Of a stretch of DNA of 64,000 bases, positions 10,655 to 19,220 are shown one piece after another. The notes beneath the pieces were generated by a model that saw only the letters and a program-made list of their open reading frames with translations, ran no database searches and was not told the DNA's origin. The first letter of the stretch is position 1. Every line of letters begins with the position of its first letter. The position numbers and the translations under genes are program-made. Source of the stretch: Saccharomonospora cyanea NA-134 (lineage in GTDB: Bacteria; Actinomycetota; Actinomycetes; Mycobacteriales; Pseudonocardiaceae); assembly GCF_000244975.1 (NCBI RefSeq), contig NZ_CM001440.1, positions 2,030,325 through 2,094,324 of the forward strand. The letters are read 5' to 3'.

Positions 10655-12523
10655 GTGGACAACACGTGGTCGCTGCTGCGGGGGGCGATGAACTCGGCCG
10701 ACGCTCCGAAAGGGCTGCGCAGGGGGACCGTTCGCCGAGTGGCCTCCTTCGCCAGGCCGCACTGGCGGAGGTTGCTCGTCTTCCTCGCGCTGACGGTCCT
10801 GTCGGCCGTACTGGCCGTCACCACTCCGCTGCTGGCCGGGCGCGTGGTCGACACCATCGTCGGAGGGCGGGCCGTCTCCACGGTCGTCTGGCTCGCCGTG
10901 GCCATCGCGGCCATCGCCGTGGCCGACGCGGCGCTGGGGCTCGCCGAACGCTGGCAGTCCGCCCACATCGGTGAGGGACTCATCCTCGACCTGCGCAGGG
11001 CGGTGTTCGAGCACGTCCAGCGGATGCCCGTGGCGTTCTTCATGCGTAGCCGCACCGGCGCGCTGGTGAGCAGACTGAACAACGACGTCATCGGTGCGCA
11101 GCGCACGTTCACCGCGACACTGTCCGGCCTCGTCACCAACGTCATCCAGTTGGTCCTCTCACTCGCCGTGATGGTGACGCTGTCGTGGCAGGTGACCCTG
11201 TTCGCGCTCGTGCTGCTGCCGATCTTCGTGCTGCCCGCCCGGCGGATCGGCCGGAGGATGGCCGACCTGCAGCACGAGTCGGCCGAGCTCAACGCCTCCA
11301 TGACAACCCAGATGACGGAGCGGTTCTCGGCGGCCGGTGCCACGCTGGTCAAACTGTTCGGCAGGCCGAAGGTGGAGGCGGAGGAGTTCGGCGAGCGTGC
11401 CGGCCGGGTCCGTGACATCGGGGTCCGCACGGCGATGCTGACCCGCTGGTTCATGACCAGCCTCACTCTGGTGTCGGCGCTGGCCCAGGCACTCGTCTAC
11501 GGCCTCGGCGGTTGGCTCGCGCTCACCGGCAGGCTCGACGCGGGCACCGTCGTGGCGCTGGCTCTGCTGCTCACCCGCCTCTACACGCCGTTGACCGCGC
11601 TGGCCAACGTCCGCGTGGACGTCATGACGGCGCTCGTGTCGTTCGAACGGGTCTTCGAGGTGCTCGACCTCAAGCCCATGATCACCGAGAAGCCGGACCC
11701 CACGCCGCTGCCCTCGGGCGGTGTGTCCGTCGAGTTCGACGACGTTCGTTTCGCCTACCCCTCCGCGGAGGGCTATTCACTGGCCTCGCTCGAAGACGTG
11801 TCCACACTGGACACGAGGGGCGGGGAGCAGGTGCTGCACGGCGTGAGCTTCCGGGCCGAGGCGGGCCAGATGGTGGCGCTCGTGGGAGCGTCGGGGGCGG
11901 GCAAGTCGACCATCGCCTCACTGGTCGCTCGGCTCTACGACGTCGACTCCGGGGCCGTACGGCTGGCCGGCGTGGACGTCCGGGACCTCTCGTTCGAGTC
12001 GCTGCGGCGCACGGTGGGGTTCGTCACGCAGGACGGACACCTCTTCCACGAGACCATCCGGGCCAACCTCGCCTACGCCCGTCCGGAGGCGAGCGACGAC
12101 GAGATCTGGGACGCGCTGCGCCGGGCCCGGCTGGAGGAGCTCGTGCGTTCACTTCCGGACGGCCTGGACACCGTGGTCGGCGAGCGCGGCTACCGCCTCT
12201 CCGGCGGCGAGCGGCAACGACTCACCATCGCCCGGCTGTTGCTCGCCCGGCCCCGCGTGGTGGTGCTCGACGAGGCCACCGCGCACCTGGACTCCCAGTC
12301 CGAGGCCGCGGTCGGCGAGGCACTGGCCGATGCGTTGACCGGGCGGACGGCACTCGTCATCGCCCACCGGCTGTCCACGGTACGGGCGGCCGACGCGATC
12401 CTCGTCGTCGAGGACGGCCGCATCGTCGAACGCGGCACGCACCAGGAGCTGCTGGCGCTCGGCGGCCGGTACGCCGAGCTGCACAACACCCAGTTCGCCA
12501 CCGACGAACGGTCGGCCGCGTGA
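10655..12523 (+). CDS. ABC exporter, fused transmembrane and ATPase domains
   Basis: The 622-residue half-transporter has an ABC type-1 membrane domain (about residues 30-330, six helices such as LLVFLALTVLSAVLAVTTPLLAG). The ATPase domain has Walker A GASGAGKSTIASL, signature LSGGERQRLTIARLL, Walker B VVLDEATAHLD and the switch His in ALVIAHRLSTV. I chose GTG 10655 (VDNTWSLLRGAMNS), which has a GGGGAGAGGAG ribosome site upstream; a second possible start is ATG at the AMNS codon. Its stop overlaps the start of a small hydrolase gene (GTGA), so the two form an operon. It probably homodimerizes to export a lipid, peptide or drug. Confidence 0.93.
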   Translation: MDNTWSLLRGAMNSADAPKGLRRGTVRRVASFARPHWRRLLVFLALTVLSAVLAVTTPLLAGRVVDTIVGGRAVSTVVWLAVAIAAIAVADAALGLAERWQSAHIGEGLILDLRRAVFEHVQRMPVAFFMRSRTGALVSRLNNDVIGAQRTFTATLSGLVTNVIQLVLSLAVMVTLSWQVTLFALVLLPIFVLPARRIGRRMADLQHESAELNASMTTQMTERFSAAGATLVKLFGRPKVEAEEFGERAGRVRDIGVRTAMLTRWFMTSLTLVSALAQALVYGLGGWLALTGRLDAGTVVALALLLTRLYTPLTALANVRVDVMTALVSFERVFEVLDLKPMITEKPDPTPLPSGGVSVEFDDVRFAYPSAEGYSLASLEDVSTLDTRGGEQVLHGVSFRAEAGQMVALVGASGAGKSTIASLVARLYDVDSGAVRLAGVDVRDLSFESLRRTVGFVTQDGHLFHETIRANLAYARPEASDDEIWDALRRARLEELVRSLPDGLDTVVGERGYRLSGGERQRLTIARLLLARPRVVVLDEATAHLDSQSEAAVGEALADALTGRTALVIAHRLSTVRAADAILVVEDGRIVERGTHQELLALGGRYAELHNTQFATDERSAA

Positions 12524-13227
12524 AGCCCGGTGTCGTGGCGCGGCCCTCGTTGACCACTCTGCCGCCGAGTGCTCCGCGGCCCAGGGCGGTCGCGCTCGTG
12601 CTGCACGGCGGCGCCGAGTACGGGGCCGCCGTCGTCCGGCCGTGGCGGCTGGCGTACCTGCGGATGGTGCCGGTGGCCCACGCCGTGCGGGCGGCGGGGG
12701 CCCGGCACGGCCTGGAGGTGAGGTTGCTGCGCAACCGGGTTCGCGGGTGGAACGAACCCGACCGGCACCCGGTGGAGGACGCGCGGTGGGCGTTGGAGCG
12801 GATCCGGGCTGAACGCCCGGGCCTGCCCGTGGTGCTGGTGGGGCATTCCATGGGAGGCCGCGTGGCGCTGCGGGTGTGCGACGACGAGGCGGTGCGGGGC
12901 GCGTGCGCGTTCGCGCCGTGGACGCCCGACGCCGAGCCCGTGGAGCCGGTGGCGGGCCGCACGGTCGTGATCGCGCACGGTGCGCTCGACAGCGTGACCA
13001 GCCCCGGGGACTCCTACCGGTACGCGCAACGTGCCGACGCCCACGCCGCGCGGTTGGCGCGGTTCGACGTGACGGCGGAGAGTCACGCGCTGCTGCGCAG
13101 GCCCGCCCTGTGGAACCGGCTCGCCGCCGAGTTCGCGGTCCAGACCGCAGGACTGGTTCCCCAGCACGGACTTTTGGCCCGTGCTTTCGCTCACGATGCG
13201 CCTCTTCGGTGGCGGCTACTACTCTGA
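12520..13227 (+). CDS. Alpha/beta hydrolase
   Basis: The 235-residue protein has an oxyanion-side segment ALVLHGGAEYG, a nucleophile elbow VLVGHSMGGRVAL (Ser of GHSMG), an acidic residue in IAHGALDSVTSPGDS, and a catalytic His in DVTAESHALLR. This is a single-domain serine hydrolase without a signal peptide, so it is cytoplasmic. Its GTG start overlaps the stop of the ABC exporter by 4 bp, so the two are translationally coupled. The substrate is unknown; coupling to an exporter hints at processing or releasing the exported compound, which is inference only. Confidence 0.85.
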   Translation: MKPGVVARPSLTTLPPSAPRPRAVALVLHGGAEYGAAVVRPWRLAYLRMVPVAHAVRAAGARHGLEVRLLRNRVRGWNEPDRHPVEDARWALERIRAERPGLPVVLVGHSMGGRVALRVCDDEAVRGACAFAPWTPDAEPVEPVAGRTVVIAHGALDSVTSPGDSYRYAQRADAHAARLARFDVTAESHALLRRPALWNRLAAEFAVQTAGLVPQHGLLARAFAHDAPLRWRLLL

Positions 13228-13364
13228 CCAGGTCTTTTTCGGCCGGATCTCCTTTTTTCCTCGCGCGAGGCACAACCTCACCGGGGGATGCTGCGTCTAC
13301 GCGGTCGGACATGCGGTTAGGTATGCGGGCAGCACGACAGCCGCACGAAGCGATCGGAGTGGCC

Positions 13365-14537
13365 ATGACCTACGGCGGGCACCAGGGCGGACACCGGCCA
13401 CCGCCTCCGGGCCGGAGGCCGCCGCGAGGGCCCCGGCAACAACAGCAGGCGCAGATGATGCCTGTCCCGGGCAGCAACCGGGCACGGCAGGCGGCGCGGC
13501 CGCCTCAGCCCACGCGGGTCGCTCCGCGACCGCCACAGCCGCCGCCACCCGGCGACCGGAAACCGTCTTCGGGTGGTGGTCCCCGACGTAGGCGGGCCTC
13601 GTTTCCCAAGGTGTTGCTGAGCCTGGTGCTCGTGTTCGTCCTGCTCCTGGGAGCCGTGTGGCTCTACCTGGAGTTCTCCATCAACCGCATCGACGCGTTG
13701 CCCGACGACTACGAGGGCAGGCCGGCGGCGGCCGAGGGCACCAACTGGTTGCTCGTGGGCTCGGACTCCCGTGAGGGGCTCGACGAGGACCGCATGGCGG
13801 AACTGTCCACCGGCGACGCGGGCGGCAGGCGCACCGACACGATCATGCTCGTCCACATTCCGGACAACGACACGAAGCCGACCCTGCTGAGCCTGCCGCG
13901 CGACTCGCGGGTCGAGATCCCCGGCCACGGCGTCAACAAGATCAACGCCGCGTTCGCCTTCGGCGGTGCCCCGCTGCTGACGAAGACGGTGGAGCAGGCC
14001 ACGGGACTGCGCATCGACCACTACGCCGAGATCGGATTCGGTGGGTTCGCGGAGGTCGTCGACGCCATCGGCGGTGTCGAAATGGACATTCCGCAGGAAA
14101 TGCGCGACACCAAGACCGGCATCGTGATCCCCGAGGGCAGGCAGACACTCGACGGGGCGCAGGCGCTCGGGTTCGTCCGTATGCGCTACAGCGAGGCCAC
14201 TCCGCGGTCGGATCTGGACCGCGTGGCGAACCAGCGCAAGTTCATCGGGGCACTCGCCAACGAGATCGCGAGCCCGGCCACCCTGCTGAACCCGTTCGAC
14301 GTGTTCCCGCTACTGGGTGCCGTGCCCGACGCGCTCACGCTCGACACCGACGACAACCTGCACCACCTCGTGGGACTGGCATGGGCCATGCGGGGCATCG
14401 GTGACGGCGGCGTGGTCACGACCACCGTGCCGGTCACCTCCGCCTCCGCCGAGACCTGGGATCCGGCGAAGTCGGAGACGCTGTTCGAGGCATTGCGTAC
14501 CGACTCGCCGATTCCTGAGGAGATCCTCATGGAGTGA
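13365..14537 (+). CDS. LytR-CpsA-Psr (LCP) family cell-wall glycopolymer transferase
   Basis: The 390-residue protein has a long cytoplasmic Pro/Gln/Arg-rich tail (residues 1-80), one membrane helix at about 83-105 (VLLSLVLVFVLLLGAVWLYL) and an extracellular LCP domain. LCP hallmarks are visible: LLVGSDSREG, RRTDTIMLVHI, LLSLPRDSRVEI, NKINAAFAFGG, DHYAEIGFGGF, IPEGRQTLDGAQALGFVRMR, and SDLDRVANQRKF with the Arg/Gln lipid-phosphate contacts. LCP enzymes transfer undecaprenyl-linked polymers (arabinogalactan or wall teichoic acid) to peptidoglycan. The LytR C-terminal domain is absent. ATG 13365 follows a GGAGTGGCC sequence. Confidence 0.93.
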   Translation: MTYGGHQGGHRPPPPGRRPPRGPRQQQQAQMMPVPGSNRARQAARPPQPTRVAPRPPQPPPPGDRKPSSGGGPRRRRASFPKVLLSLVLVFVLLLGAVWLYLEFSINRIDALPDDYEGRPAAAEGTNWLLVGSDSREGLDEDRMAELSTGDAGGRRTDTIMLVHIPDNDTKPTLLSLPRDSRVEIPGHGVNKINAAFAFGGAPLLTKTVEQATGLRIDHYAEIGFGGFAEVVDAIGGVEMDIPQEMRDTKTGIVIPEGRQTLDGAQALGFVRMRYSEATPRSDLDRVANQRKFIGALANEIASPATLLNPFDVFPLLGAVPDALTLDTDDNLHHLVGLAWAMRGIGDGGVVTTTVPVTSASAETWDPAKSETLFEALRTDSPIPEEILME

Positions 14538-14553
14538 CCGACGGCCGTGTGGA

Positions 14554-14580
14554 CCACGGCCGTGTCCCACACGGCCGTGG
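14554..14580. terminator. Bidirectional terminator hairpin between convergent genes
   Basis: A perfect 12-bp stem (CCACGGCCGTGT pairing with ACACGGCCGTGG) closes a CCC loop, 16 bp after the LCP stop and 33 bp before the thioesterase stop on the other strand. There is no T-tract, as is common in high-GC actinobacteria. Confidence 0.75.
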
Positions 14581-14613
14581 CGGTCTCGATCGCTCGAAAG
14601 CGTCCTCGTGAGG

Positions 14614-15048
14614 TCAGTTCTGCCGGGCCTGCGACACCAGGGCCGGGACCGGCCGGGGCCTGCCGTCCGCGTCGATCGCGACGAACGTCAACCGAGCGGT
14701 CGCAACCTCCGTCACCGGCCCTGAGGTGTTCCACCGTTCGGAGGTCACCCTGACCACGGTGGTCATCGAGGTCCGTCCGGCTCGCTCCAGTTCGGCGTGG
14801 ACGCTGAGCAGGTCACCGGCCCGTACCGGGGCCAGGAAGGTCATCCGGTCCACCGACACGGTCACGGCGGGACCGTCGGCGTGGCGGGCCGCGGCGGCAG
14901 CCGCCGCGTCGTCGATCAACTTCATCACCACACCACCGTGGATGGTGCCGTACAGGTTGGTGTCGTGCTCGCTCATGATGTGAGCGAGGGTGACCTGGGA
15001 ATCCGCTGGGGTCTTGGGCGTGGAACGCACCGTGCTCTGGTCGGCCAC
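14614..15048 (-). CDS. Hotdog-fold acyl-CoA thioesterase (YciA/BACH type)
   Basis: The 144-residue protein starts at GTG 15048 behind an AGGAGAGATCAC ribosome site. The hotdog core is clear: LAHIMSEHDTNLYGTIHGGVVMKLIDDAAAAAA gives the HGG-helix and the catalytic Asp region, and VSVDRMTFLAPVRAGDLLSVHAELE the second strand pair. It hydrolyses acyl-CoA to free acid and CoA in the cytoplasm. A cobalamin riboswitch lies immediately upstream on the same strand with no other gene between, so this thioesterase appears to be the only gene it can control in cis. That is unexpected for a family with no known B12 link. It converges with the LCP gene. Confidence 0.9.
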   Translation of the reverse strand: MADQSTVRSTPKTPADSQVTLAHIMSEHDTNLYGTIHGGVVMKLIDDAAAAAAARHADGPAVTVSVDRMTFLAPVRAGDLLSVHAELERAGRTSMTTVVRVTSERWNTSGPVTEVATARLTFVAIDADGRPRPVPALVSQARQN

Positions 15049-15084
15049 GTGATCTCTCCTTCGCGAGTCGCGGCGGGACGGCAC

Positions 15085-15104
15085 CGTGCGCGTGGTCGCG
15101 CACG
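15085..15104 (-). promoter_or_regulatory. Perfect 8-bp hairpin between riboswitch and thioesterase start
   Basis: On the minus strand CGTGCGCG-ACCA-CGCGCACG forms an 8-bp all-paired stem with a tetraloop. It begins a few bases after the B12 box and 36 nt before the thioesterase start. It is a good candidate for the switching part (terminator or ribosome-site control) of the riboswitch. No T-tract follows it. Confidence 0.6.
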
Positions 15105-15310
15105 GGCGGCGGGCAGGTCTTCGGACTCGTGGGCACTTCGGTCGCTTCCGGAAGGGATCCGGAGGACAGGCTCCTACTGGCCGTCGCTTCCCAGGCCGGG
15201 TGGCCCAGTGCTCGATGACGGCGGTCGTTCCCACTCACCGCTGCGGGGCAGTCCCGGATTCGCACCGGGTTCCCTCTTACGACGCCCCGGGGACGGGGCG
15301 AACCCACTGC
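15105..15310 (-). ncRNA. Cobalamin (adenosylcobalamin) riboswitch aptamer
   Basis: Read on the minus strand, the region contains the conserved core elements of a B12 riboswitch in order: AAGAGGGAACCCGGTG, then CGAATCCGGGACTGCCCCGC and AGCGGTGA; a GCACTGGGCCACC segment near 15205 matching the GCCACTG element; and the B12 box AGTCCGAAGACCTGCC at 15112-15127. These are the strongest conserved blocks of the family. Outer limits are approximate because I did not fold P1. It lies between the peroxiredoxin stop (15463) and the thioesterase start (15048), on the same strand as both. Confidence 0.92.
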
Positions 15311-15462
15311 GCACACCACCTTACGGCGCGGCCGGTGAGGCCGGTGAGGCCGAGGCTCCGGCGGTGGTCGAACCATCGTCCCGCTCCTGTGCGGCGAGCG
15401 GCCGACGAACATCACGGGCTTGTTCCGCGTCACGCCGGGGTTTCCCACGACTCGCGCGGTGG

Positions 15463-15921
15463 TCAAGCCCTCCCGCGCGAACGCAGGACCTCCAGGGCCT
15501 TGTCGGCGTGGACGGACATGCGGAGCTCGCTACGGATCACCGCGAGAACGGTCCGGTCGGTGTCGATGACGAACGTGTGTCGCCTGGTGCGCAGTGGACC
15601 GAACGCCCGCCGCACGCCGAACCGGCTCGCGACTGTGCCATCGGCGTCGGAAAGCAGCGGGAAGCCGAGGGCGTGGGCCTCGGAGAACGCCCGTTGGGTG
15701 TCCACCGGGTCGGGGCTCACGCCCACCGGTCGGGCACCGAGCTCGGCGAAGTCGGAGGCGAGGTCCCGGAAGTGGCAGCTCTCGGCCGTGCAGCCCGCGG
15801 TCATGGCCGCCGGGTAGAAGAACAGCACGACGGGGCCGGTCGCGAGGAACTCGGTCAGCCGGCGGGGAACACCCGCCTCGTCGGGCAACGTGAAGTCCGG
15901 TGCGGTGGCCGACTGTTTCAT
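15463..15921 (-). CDS. PrxQ/BCP-type peroxiredoxin
   Basis: The 152-residue protein has the thioredoxin-fold peroxiredoxin core: DFTLPDEAG, then LFFYPAAMTAGCTAESCHFRD. This gives the peroxidatic Cys in the P-x-x-x-T-x-x-C pattern and a second Cys five residues later, the PrxQ/BCP resolving position. The usual TPGCT is TAGCT here. VGVSPDPVDTQRAF and FPLLSDADG also match. It reduces hydroperoxides using a thioredoxin- or mycothiol-type donor in the cytoplasm. Its ATG overlaps the stop of the upstream GGDEF-EAL gene (ATGA), so they are co-translated. Confidence 0.92.
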   Translation of the reverse strand: MKQSATAPDFTLPDEAGVPRRLTEFLATGPVVLFFYPAAMTAGCTAESCHFRDLASDFAELGARPVGVSPDPVDTQRAFSEAHALGFPLLSDADGTVASRFGVRRAFGPLRTRRHTFVIDTDRTVLAVIRSELRMSVHADKALEVLRSRGRA

Positions 15922-17813
15922 GGCCGCGATGGTCCCATGCGCCCGGCGGACTCGGCGAGCAGCGATCGAATCCCCGCCGCGTCGACCTCCTCCCCGAACA
16001 GCTTGCCGCGACCCGCGACGGCGCCCAGCTCGGCGAGCCTGCGCGCGTGCTCGGTGCCGTGCACGCCGTCGACGCCGATCCGGAAGATTCCGAGTTCCCG
16101 GGCGCGCTCCACCAGCATGGCGAAGTGCCGGCGTGCTCCCTGCGAGCTCTCGCCGTCCTCGGCGAGCGCGTCGACCAACGTGCCCGACACGATGACGAAG
16201 CCGACGGGGAGCCGGTGCCGGTGGATCAGTTCGAGGTCGGCGGCACCGGACACCGCCAGGGTGATCTTGACGTCGAGTTCGGCGAGGACGGACAGGTTCT
16301 CCAGCACCTCACCACGGGGATCGGTCAGGTCCGCGCTGTCGGCGCAGATGCGTAGTTTGTCGTGTGGCAGGCCGGTGCGGTCGAGCTCGGTGCGCACGAT
16401 ACGGACCAGGTTCGGGTCGATGGCGAGCCGGGTGGGCAGCCGGACGCACAGATCGGGCGCGCCACCGAACTCGCGCTGCCACGTGGCGGCGTCGGCGATG
16501 GACTGGGCCAGCAGCAGCTCCCCCAAGGCGGGGGTCATGCCGGTGGTGTCGGCCAGCGCGGAGAAGTCGCGTGGCCGCAACACCCCGTGTTCGGGGTGGT
16601 CCCAACGGAGTTGGGCGTTGACCACCGCGATGCGTTCGTGGCCGTCGAGTGTGACCGTGGGCTCGTAGTCCACGCCGAACTGACCGTTCTCCAGACCACC
16701 GCCGATCGCGGCGCCGATGCCGAAGCGCCGCCGGTCGCGGTCGTGCAGTTCCCGCTCGAACAGCATCCACTGGGCCTTGCCGTTCTCCTTGGCGCGGTGC
16801 AGGGTCAGCTCGGCCGCGCGGTGCAGTTCCTCGCGGGTACGCCCGGGCACCTCGCTGACGACGATGCCCACACTGACGTTGACCCCGACGCCCGTGCCGT
16901 CCACGTACACGGGTTCGGCGAGGTCGCGCATCGTTTCCTCGACGAGATTGACCACGGTGGCGGTGTCCAGTTCGCCGTCCTGCCCGTCGTGGAGGAGTAC
17001 GGCGAAACCGTCACCGGACAACCTGGCCACCACCGCCTCGTACTGCGGTTGTGCGGCGAATCCGGCCTCGAGCTTGCGCGCCACCTGCCGGAGGACCTCG
17101 TCGCCCGCGCCCGGACCCAGGCCGTCGTTGACGACCCGGAACCCGTCGATGTCGAGATAGACGAGGGCGACCCGGCCACCTGGCGACGTGGCGAGGGCGG
17201 TGTCCAGCTTGTTGTCGAAGTGGTACGAGTTCGGCAGCCCTGTGAGCGGGTCCTGCACGTTCTGCCTGCGCAGTTGCTCGCTGAGCAGGGCGAGTTCGTG
17301 AATGTCCTCGATCAGCAGCACCGGATGGGGGAGTCCTGGGCCGTCGGCGGTGATGGTGGCGACGGTCACTCGGGTCCGCAGTGTGCCGTCCCGGCCGTGC
17401 GTCAGCGTGACTCGCTCCTGCCGGGGCCGCCGGGCCGGCAGGAGCGCTTCGTCGACGGCCGCGGCCAGCACCCGCGCGTCGTTCGGTGTGGCGGCGAGCC
17501 GCGTGAGCGGTTGCCCGACGAGTTCGGCGCGGGTGTGGTGGACCAGTTCGACGAAGGCGGGGTTGACGTCGTGGATCGTGCCGTCCGCGGCCCCGAGCAC
17601 GACGCCGATCGGTGTGGCGGCATAGAGATCGGCGAACCGGCGAGCGGCCGCGTCGCGGGCCGTCCGTGCCTCCGCCTGTGCCTCGCGCGCGACCGCGAGC
17701 AGCGCGGGTTCCAACGTCTCCGCGGGCAACGACACGCCGTCGACCTCGCCAAGACGCGCGGCCCAGCGGCGCACGATGTCACCCAGCCCTGGCGTGTCAC
17801 CAGGTTCCGACAC
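15918..17813 (-). CDS. PAS-GGDEF-EAL protein with degenerate catalytic motifs
   Basis: The 631-residue soluble protein (GTG 17813) has a PAS domain at about 58-172 (ADLYAATPIGVVLG...VNPAFVELVHHTR), a GGDEF domain at about 178-355 (DPLTGLPNSYHF, LVYLDIDGFRVVND) and an EAL domain at about 365-610. The GGDEF active site reads SGDGF (near 266-270) in place of GG[DE]EF. The EAL signature reads NAQLRW (near 399) in place of EALLRW, and later EAL residues are also replaced. Both c-di-GMP activities are therefore probably lost, leaving a ligand-binding or scaffold role. No transmembrane segment is present. It is coupled to the peroxiredoxin, which suggests a link with redox or oxygen signals. Confidence 0.9.
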   Translation of the reverse strand: MSEPGDTPGLGDIVRRWAARLGEVDGVSLPAETLEPALLAVAREAQAEARTARDAAARRFADLYAATPIGVVLGAADGTIHDVNPAFVELVHHTRAELVGQPLTRLAATPNDARVLAAAVDEALLPARRPRQERVTLTHGRDGTLRTRVTVATITADGPGLPHPVLLIEDIHELALLSEQLRRQNVQDPLTGLPNSYHFDNKLDTALATSPGGRVALVYLDIDGFRVVNDGLGPGAGDEVLRQVARKLEAGFAAQPQYEAVVARLSGDGFAVLLHDGQDGELDTATVVNLVEETMRDLAEPVYVDGTGVGVNVSVGIVVSEVPGRTREELHRAAELTLHRAKENGKAQWMLFERELHDRDRRRFGIGAAIGGGLENGQFGVDYEPTVTLDGHERIAVVNAQLRWDHPEHGVLRPRDFSALADTTGMTPALGELLLAQSIADAATWQREFGGAPDLCVRLPTRLAIDPNLVRIVRTELDRTGLPHDKLRICADSADLTDPRGEVLENLSVLAELDVKITLAVSGAADLELIHRHRLPVGFVIVSGTLVDALAEDGESSQGARRHFAMLVERARELGIFRIGVDGVHGTEHARRLAELGAVAGRGKLFGEEVDAAGIRSLLAESAGRMGPSRP

Positions 17814-18008
17814 GCTTCACCTCGCACAACGTCGTCGACCCATGGGGCTGTTGCCCGCACAGCGGCGGATTTTTCCGGACCACGGTCCGCAACTCTGCAA
17901 CAGCATCATGCAATGAGCATCTTGTCTACCGCCTGGAAGGGTGGATTGATCACACCACCGTGTCGCGCGGCGCTACTGCCTGTGCGACTTCCGGCGAGGG
18001 CCTGACGG

Positions 18009-18048
18009 CGGTCGGACCCGGCGGGTTCACCCCCGCCGGGTCCGACCG
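18009..18048 (-). terminator. Long perfect hairpin after the nrdAB operon
   Basis: A 17-bp perfect inverted repeat (CGGTCGGACCCGGCGGG at 18009-18025, complement at 18032-18048) encloses a 6-nt loop. It lies about 90 bp beyond the nrdB stop on the minus strand, in the 322-bp gap before the GGDEF-EAL gene. It probably terminates the RNR operon. The rest of the gap (17814-18008) must hold the promoter of the GGDEF-EAL gene; I recognised no specific site there. Confidence 0.75.
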
Positions 18049-18135
18049 TACCCTCTGCTCACCAATGACGCCGCCGGTCATCCTCGCAGGTGGCCATGCC
18101 GGGTGCCGCGGACGGGCTTTCCGTGGCGGGAGAGG

Positions 18136-19185
18136 TCAGTCCCACTCCAGTGCCGCACCACTGCGGTAGTCGGTGACCCTGGTCTCGAAGAAGTTCTTCT
18201 CCTTGCGCAGGTCCATGGCCTCCGACATCCACGGGAACGGGTTCTCCGGTTCGCCGAACACGGGTTCCAACCCGAGCTGGGCGGCCCTGCGGTCGGTGAT
18301 GAAGTGCATGTACTGCTCACACAGCTCCGCCGACAACCCGAGCATCGGCCTCGGCATGGTGTCCCGGGCGTAGGCCACCTCCAGCGCGCATGCCTCCACG
18401 AGCATGTCGCGCACCTCGCGCTGGAACTCCGGCGTCCACAGGTGGGGGTTCTCCGCCTTGATCTGGTTGATGCAGTCGATGCCGAAGTTCAGGTGGATCG
18501 ACTCGTCACGCAGGATGTACTGGTACTGCTCCGCGATGCCCACCATCTTGTTGCGCCTGCCCAGTGACAGCACCTGGGCGAACCCGGTGTAGAACCACAT
18601 GCCCTCGAACACGACGTAGAAGGCCACGAGGTCGCGCAGGAACTCCTGGTCGGCCTCCACGGTGCCCGTGCGGAAGTCCGGGTTCTCCAGGTTGCGCGTG
18701 TACCGCAACGCCCAGGAGTCCTTGTCCGCGATCGACGGCACCTCGCGGTAGGCGTTGAACAGCTCGCCCTCGTCGAGACCGAGGCTCTCGCAGACGTACT
18801 GGAAGGTGTGGGTGTGCACGGCCTCTTCGAACGCCTGCCGCAGCAGGTACTGCCTGCACTCGGGATTGGTGAGGTGCCGGTAGACGGCGAGCACCAGGTT
18901 GTTCGCCACCAGCGACTCCGCGGTGGCGAAGAAACCGAGGTTGCGCTTGAGCATCAGCCGCTCGTCGTCGGTCAGGCCGTCCGGCGACTTCCACAGCGCG
19001 ATGTCGGCCTGCATCGCGACCTCGGTGGGCATCCAGTGGTTGTCACACCCCGCGAGGTACTTCTCCCACGCCCAGCCGTACTTCATCGGCAGCAGCTGGT
19101 TGACGTCGGCGCGCGCGTTGATCATCGCCTTGTCGTCCACGTTCACGCGCGCGGCACCGAAGTCGAGGGTGAGGTTCTGGCTCAA
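18136..19185 (-). CDS. nrdB: Ribonucleotide reductase small subunit, class Ic type (R2c)
   Basis: This is a 349-residue beta subunit of class I RNR, which makes the radical needed to reduce ribonucleotides. The start is a TTG at 19185 after AAAGGA with six-base spacing; no ATG or GTG fits the conserved N-terminus. The metal ligands are Glu90 (FFATAES), Glu121 and His124 (EEAVHTHTF), Glu194 (EGMWF), and Glu228 and His231 (RDESIH). The position of the radical tyrosine is Phe128. From memory of Chlamydia trachomatis R2c (E89, E120, H123, F127, E193, E227, H230) every position is offset by exactly one. A Mn/Fe cofactor in place of a tyrosyl radical is therefore expected. It follows nrdA after 35 bp. 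Confidence 0.96.
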   Translation of the reverse strand: MSQNLTLDFGAARVNVDDKAMINARADVNQLLPMKYGWAWEKYLAGCDNHWMPTEVAMQADIALWKSPDGLTDDERLMLKRNLGFFATAESLVANNLVLAVYRHLTNPECRQYLLRQAFEEAVHTHTFQYVCESLGLDEGELFNAYREVPSIADKDSWALRYTRNLENPDFRTGTVEADQEFLRDLVAFYVVFEGMWFYTGFAQVLSLGRRNKMVGIAEQYQYILRDESIHLNFGIDCINQIKAENPHLWTPEFQREVRDMLVEACALEVAYARDTMPRPMLGLSAELCEQYMHFITDRRAAQLGLEPVFGEPENPFPWMSEAMDLRKEKNFFETRVTDYRSGAALEWD

Positions 19186-19220
19186 CGAGTGTCCTTTCGA
19201 AGAGATCGGTTGTCGGGTGC

